Source: Colwellia maritima (lineage in GTDB: Bacteria; Pseudomonadota; Gammaproteobacteria; Enterobacterales; Alteromonadaceae). Taken from it: DNA of 64,000 nucleotides. Positions 62,000 through 64,000 of the stretch are shown in pieces (the stretch's first letter is position 1; every line of letters begins with the position of its first letter). A program made the translations under genes and the position numbers. A model generated the notes under the pieces. That model saw only the letters and a program-made list of their open reading frames with translations. It was not told the origin of the DNA and searched no databases. The DNA lies in contig NZ_JAKKSL010000001.1 of NCBI RefSeq assembly GCF_022669015.1, forward strand, positions 1,656,059-1,720,058, given 5' to 3'.

Positions 62000-62043
62000 A
62001 TGATCTAATGATGTAGTATGCTTTTATAACATCATTAGATCAT
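62000..62043 (+). terminator. Perfect 15-bp stem-loop between adhesin and exporter
   Basis: ATGATCTAATGATGT pairs perfectly with ACATCATTAGATCAT around a 14-base loop. It starts 31 bases after the adhesin stop and ends 27 bases before the exporter start. No T run follows (ACGTTTGTTTA). It may be a partial terminator that lowers exporter expression relative to the adhesin, or an mRNA-stabilising hairpin. Confidence 0.6.
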
Positions 62044-62070
62044 ACGTTTGTTTAATGGAGCAAATTCTTA

Positions 62071-64000
62071 GTGCAATCAACAGTTCAACCTTCAACTCAA
62101 TGGGAGATTAGCGCTTCACAAAAGTTAAGTTTCGATCCTCTCTTAGATTGCCTTGTGGTATTAACGGAACATTATGGTAATCCGTGTTCTGCTGATGCCC
62201 TCGCTGCCGGCTTACCTCTCACGGGTACCAATTTAACACCTGAACTTTTACCACAAGCTGCCTCTCGTGCCGGATTAAGCGCAAAATTAGTACGTAAAGG
62301 TTTAAATGAATTACCTTCAATGCTATTACCTTGCATCTTAATGCTTAAAGATAAAAAAGCACTTATATTGCAAGAACTTAATATAGAAGAAAACAAAGCG
62401 ATTGTCTCGTTACCTGAAACTGGTGGTGAAGAGCGATTGACTATCGAAGAGCTAGAGTCGAATTTTGTTGGTTATTTGTTTTTAATAAAACAACAATATC
62501 GTGGCGATAGAAATTTTGATGTTCATATTGATAACAGCAAAGAACATTGGCTTTGGCAAAAAATTAAGGGTACTTCCGCAATTTATAGAGACGTAATCAT
62601 TGCTTCGGTAATGGTTAATATTTTTGCTTTAGTTTCACCACTATTTGTTATGAATATTTATGACAAAGTTGTCCCTAACCTTGCTTTTGAATCACTTTGG
62701 GTGTTAGCTATCGGTGCGAGTATCGCTTACGTTTTTGATTTTATTTTAAAACAGCTGCGTGGCTATTTAATTGATGTAGCAGGCAAAAAAATAGATATTG
62801 AAGTGTCATCAAAATTATTTGCAAAAGTTATTGGTGTCCCACTTGAAAAACGCTCACCAAGCGTAGGCGGAATGGCTAAGCAACTGAGTGAATTTGATAA
62901 TGTTAGAGAGTTTTTATCCTCGGCGACAATCAGTGCGCTTGTTGATTTACCTTTTGCGTTACTATTTATGTTTTGTATTTGGCTTGTCGCCGGTGATTTG
63001 GTGCTGTTTCCTATTATTGCCTCATTTTTGATTATTGGCTATACCTTATTAAATCAGTCAAAGTTACGTAAAGCTATTGAAGAAAGTAATAAATTTTCTA
63101 GTTTAAGACATGGGCACCTCATTGAATGCTTAAGTGCGTTGGAATCGATTAAAGCTAACGGAGCAGAGGGGGTTGTACAAAATGCATGGCAGCAAATGAT
63201 CGGTCATACATCAACTTGGTTACTAAAATCGAAAATAATCACAAATAAAGTATTAAACTTTGCAAGTTTCATTGTACAAATATCTGTTGTAGCGGTTGTT
63301 GTTTTAGGTGTGTATAGAGTCTCTGATAATTTGATTTCAATGGGAGGTATTATTGCATCTGTGATGTTAACTGGCCGAGCTATATCACCCATTGCAAAAC
63401 TGGCAGGGTTAATGACACGCTCCAATCAAACGATTAGTGCATTAAGACAACTTGATAAGTTAATGGAGCAAGAAGGTGAATTTGAAGATAAAGCACATTT
63501 AGTAAGTCGTAGAAAACTCTCAGGGAATATAAATGCAGAGGGAATTAGTTTTAAATACCCAAATTGTGAAACTACCTCATTGCAGCAAATGTCGGTGAAC
63601 ATTAAACAAGGCGAAAAAATAGCTATTGTTGGCCACAATGGATCGGGTAAAACTACCTTAGCCAAATTATTACTCGGGCTATATCAGCCCACGAAAGGGA
63701 ATATTCAATTTGATGGCTTAAATTACCAACAAATACATCCAAGTGATCTCCGCAGAAATATTGGCTACTTACCACAAGACATAACGTTATTCCATGGAAC
63801 TATTCGTGATAATATACTTTTTGGTACAAGGCAGGTAACTGAATACCAAATAATTCGAGCTGTTCAACTTTCTGGGGTCAATGTATTTACTGATAATAAT
63901 ACACAAGGCTTAGATCAACAGGTTGGTGAGAATGGTAGTTCATTATCCCGCGGTCAAAGACAATCCATCGTACTTGCACGAGCCATATTAAATTCGCCAC
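62071..64000 (+). CDS. lapB: Type I secretion ABC transporter, LapB type (3' end beyond window)
   Basis: Inner-membrane permease/ATPase that exports the adhesin. An N-terminal C39-like domain (about residues 15-135) lacks the catalytic Cys in its usual place, as in LapB/HlyB-type exporters. It is followed by a six-helix ABC membrane domain (ASVMVNIFALVSPLFVMNIY) and an ATPase with Walker A GHNGSGKTT (about residue 521), YLPQDITLFHGTIRDNI and the signature SLSRGQRQSIVLARAIL. The GTG start at 62071 follows GGAG by ten bases and keeps one frame to the window end. The symbol is by family resemblance. Confidence 0.9.
   Translation, partial: MQSTVQPSTQWEISASQKLSFDPLLDCLVVLTEHYGNPCSADALAAGLPLTGTNLTPELLPQAASRAGLSAKLVRKGLNELPSMLLPCILMLKDKKALILQELNIEENKAIVSLPETGGEERLTIEELESNFVGYLFLIKQQYRGDRNFDVHIDNSKEHWLWQKIKGTSAIYRDVIIASVMVNIFALVSPLFVMNIYDKVVPNLAFESLWVLAIGASIAYVFDFILKQLRGYLIDVAGKKIDIEVSSKLFAKVIGVPLEKRSPSVGGMAKQLSEFDNVREFLSSATISALVDLPFALLFMFCIWLVAGDLVLFPIIASFLIIGYTLLNQSKLRKAIEESNKFSSLRHGHLIECLSALESIKANGAEGVVQNAWQQMIGHTSTWLLKSKIITNKVLNFASFIVQISVVAVVVLGVYRVSDNLISMGGIIASVMLTGRAISPIAKLAGLMTRSNQTISALRQLDKLMEQEGEFEDKAHLVSRRKLSGNINAEGISFKYPNCETTSLQQMSVNIKQGEKIAIVGHNGSGKTTLAKLLLGLYQPTKGNIQFDGLNYQQIHPSDLRRNIGYLPQDITLFHGTIRDNILFGTRQVTEYQIIRAVQLSGVNVFTDNNTQGLDQQVGENGSSLSRGQRQSIVLARAILNSP

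Noticed and set aside
1..64000. Dcm-type CCWGG methylation as the cause
   Set aside because: CCTGG and CCAGG occur intact many times (for example in rpsB at 4169-4173), and the faults do not sit at them.

Overview
The window looks like chromosomal DNA of an AT-rich marine gammaproteobacterium of the Alteromonadales, most likely Colwelliaceae (Colwellia or Thalassotalea type). The basis is the gene order map / rpsB-tsf-pyrH-frr-uppS-cdsA-dxr-rseP-bamA-skp-lpxD-fabZ-lpxA-lpxB-rnhB-dnaE-accA-tilS, a second conserved block fur-fldA-ybfE-ybfF-seqA, strong AT-biased codon use, and frequent GTG/TTG starts. The genus is an inference; no rRNA or tRNA gene was seen.

Layout. 1-3178 (minus): glnD (cut by the window edge), map and a DsbA-like gene. 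3240-25339 (plus): the translation / envelope / lipid A / replication housekeeping block. 25389-32526 (mostly minus): sstT, a zinc-sensing-type diguanylate cyclase, phnA, murI, a small membrane methyltransferase, fur, fldA, ybfE, a DUF2788 gene and ybfF. 32783-43275: seqA, an AstE-like amidohydrolase, a DUF3422 gene, an SLC13/RCK permease, an 830-bp gap, then a purine/nucleoside set (TetR regulator, NCS2 permease, Tsx-like channel) and a UbiA-family prenyltransferase. 43507-53716: part of a type VI secretion locus (tagH-tssJ-tssK-tssL-tssM-tagF-pppA) without sheath, tube, baseplate or ClpV genes. 53949-64000: a PEP-CTERM protein, a 2341-residue LapA-like adhesin with ten nearly identical 116-residue repeats, and the start of its type I secretion ABC transporter.

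The most unusual thing is not a gene. Fifteen genes, including essential ones (dnaE, lpxA, rseP, murI, tilS), carry 17 apparent frameshifts. At about fifteen of these sites the conserved protein or the neighbouring bases fit an original pentamer GCTGG (CCAGC on the other strand); the other two lie in G runs and are ambiguous. By eye, intact GCTGG occurs once in 64 kb on the plus strand (41191) and CCAGC not at all, while ACTGG, TCTGG and CCTGG each occur dozens of times. The replacement strings recur (CTTTGG four times, CCTGAC twice), and several in-frame oddities at invariant residues fit the same rule. The simplest explanation is systematic base-calling failure at a chemically modified GCTGG/CCAGC motif, which would point to an active and perhaps unlisted DNA modification system in this strain. 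The affected genes are therefore probably intact in the cell and are annotated here as CDS with assembly frameshifts.

How the parts work together: the large plus-strand block supplies translation factors, undecaprenyl, isoprenoid and phospholipid precursors, outer-membrane assembly and lipid A. The adhesin and its type I transporter probably form a biofilm module of the c-di-GMP-controlled LapA kind. The type VI genes provide the membrane complex and its phosphorylation control, with the rest presumably elsewhere in the genome.
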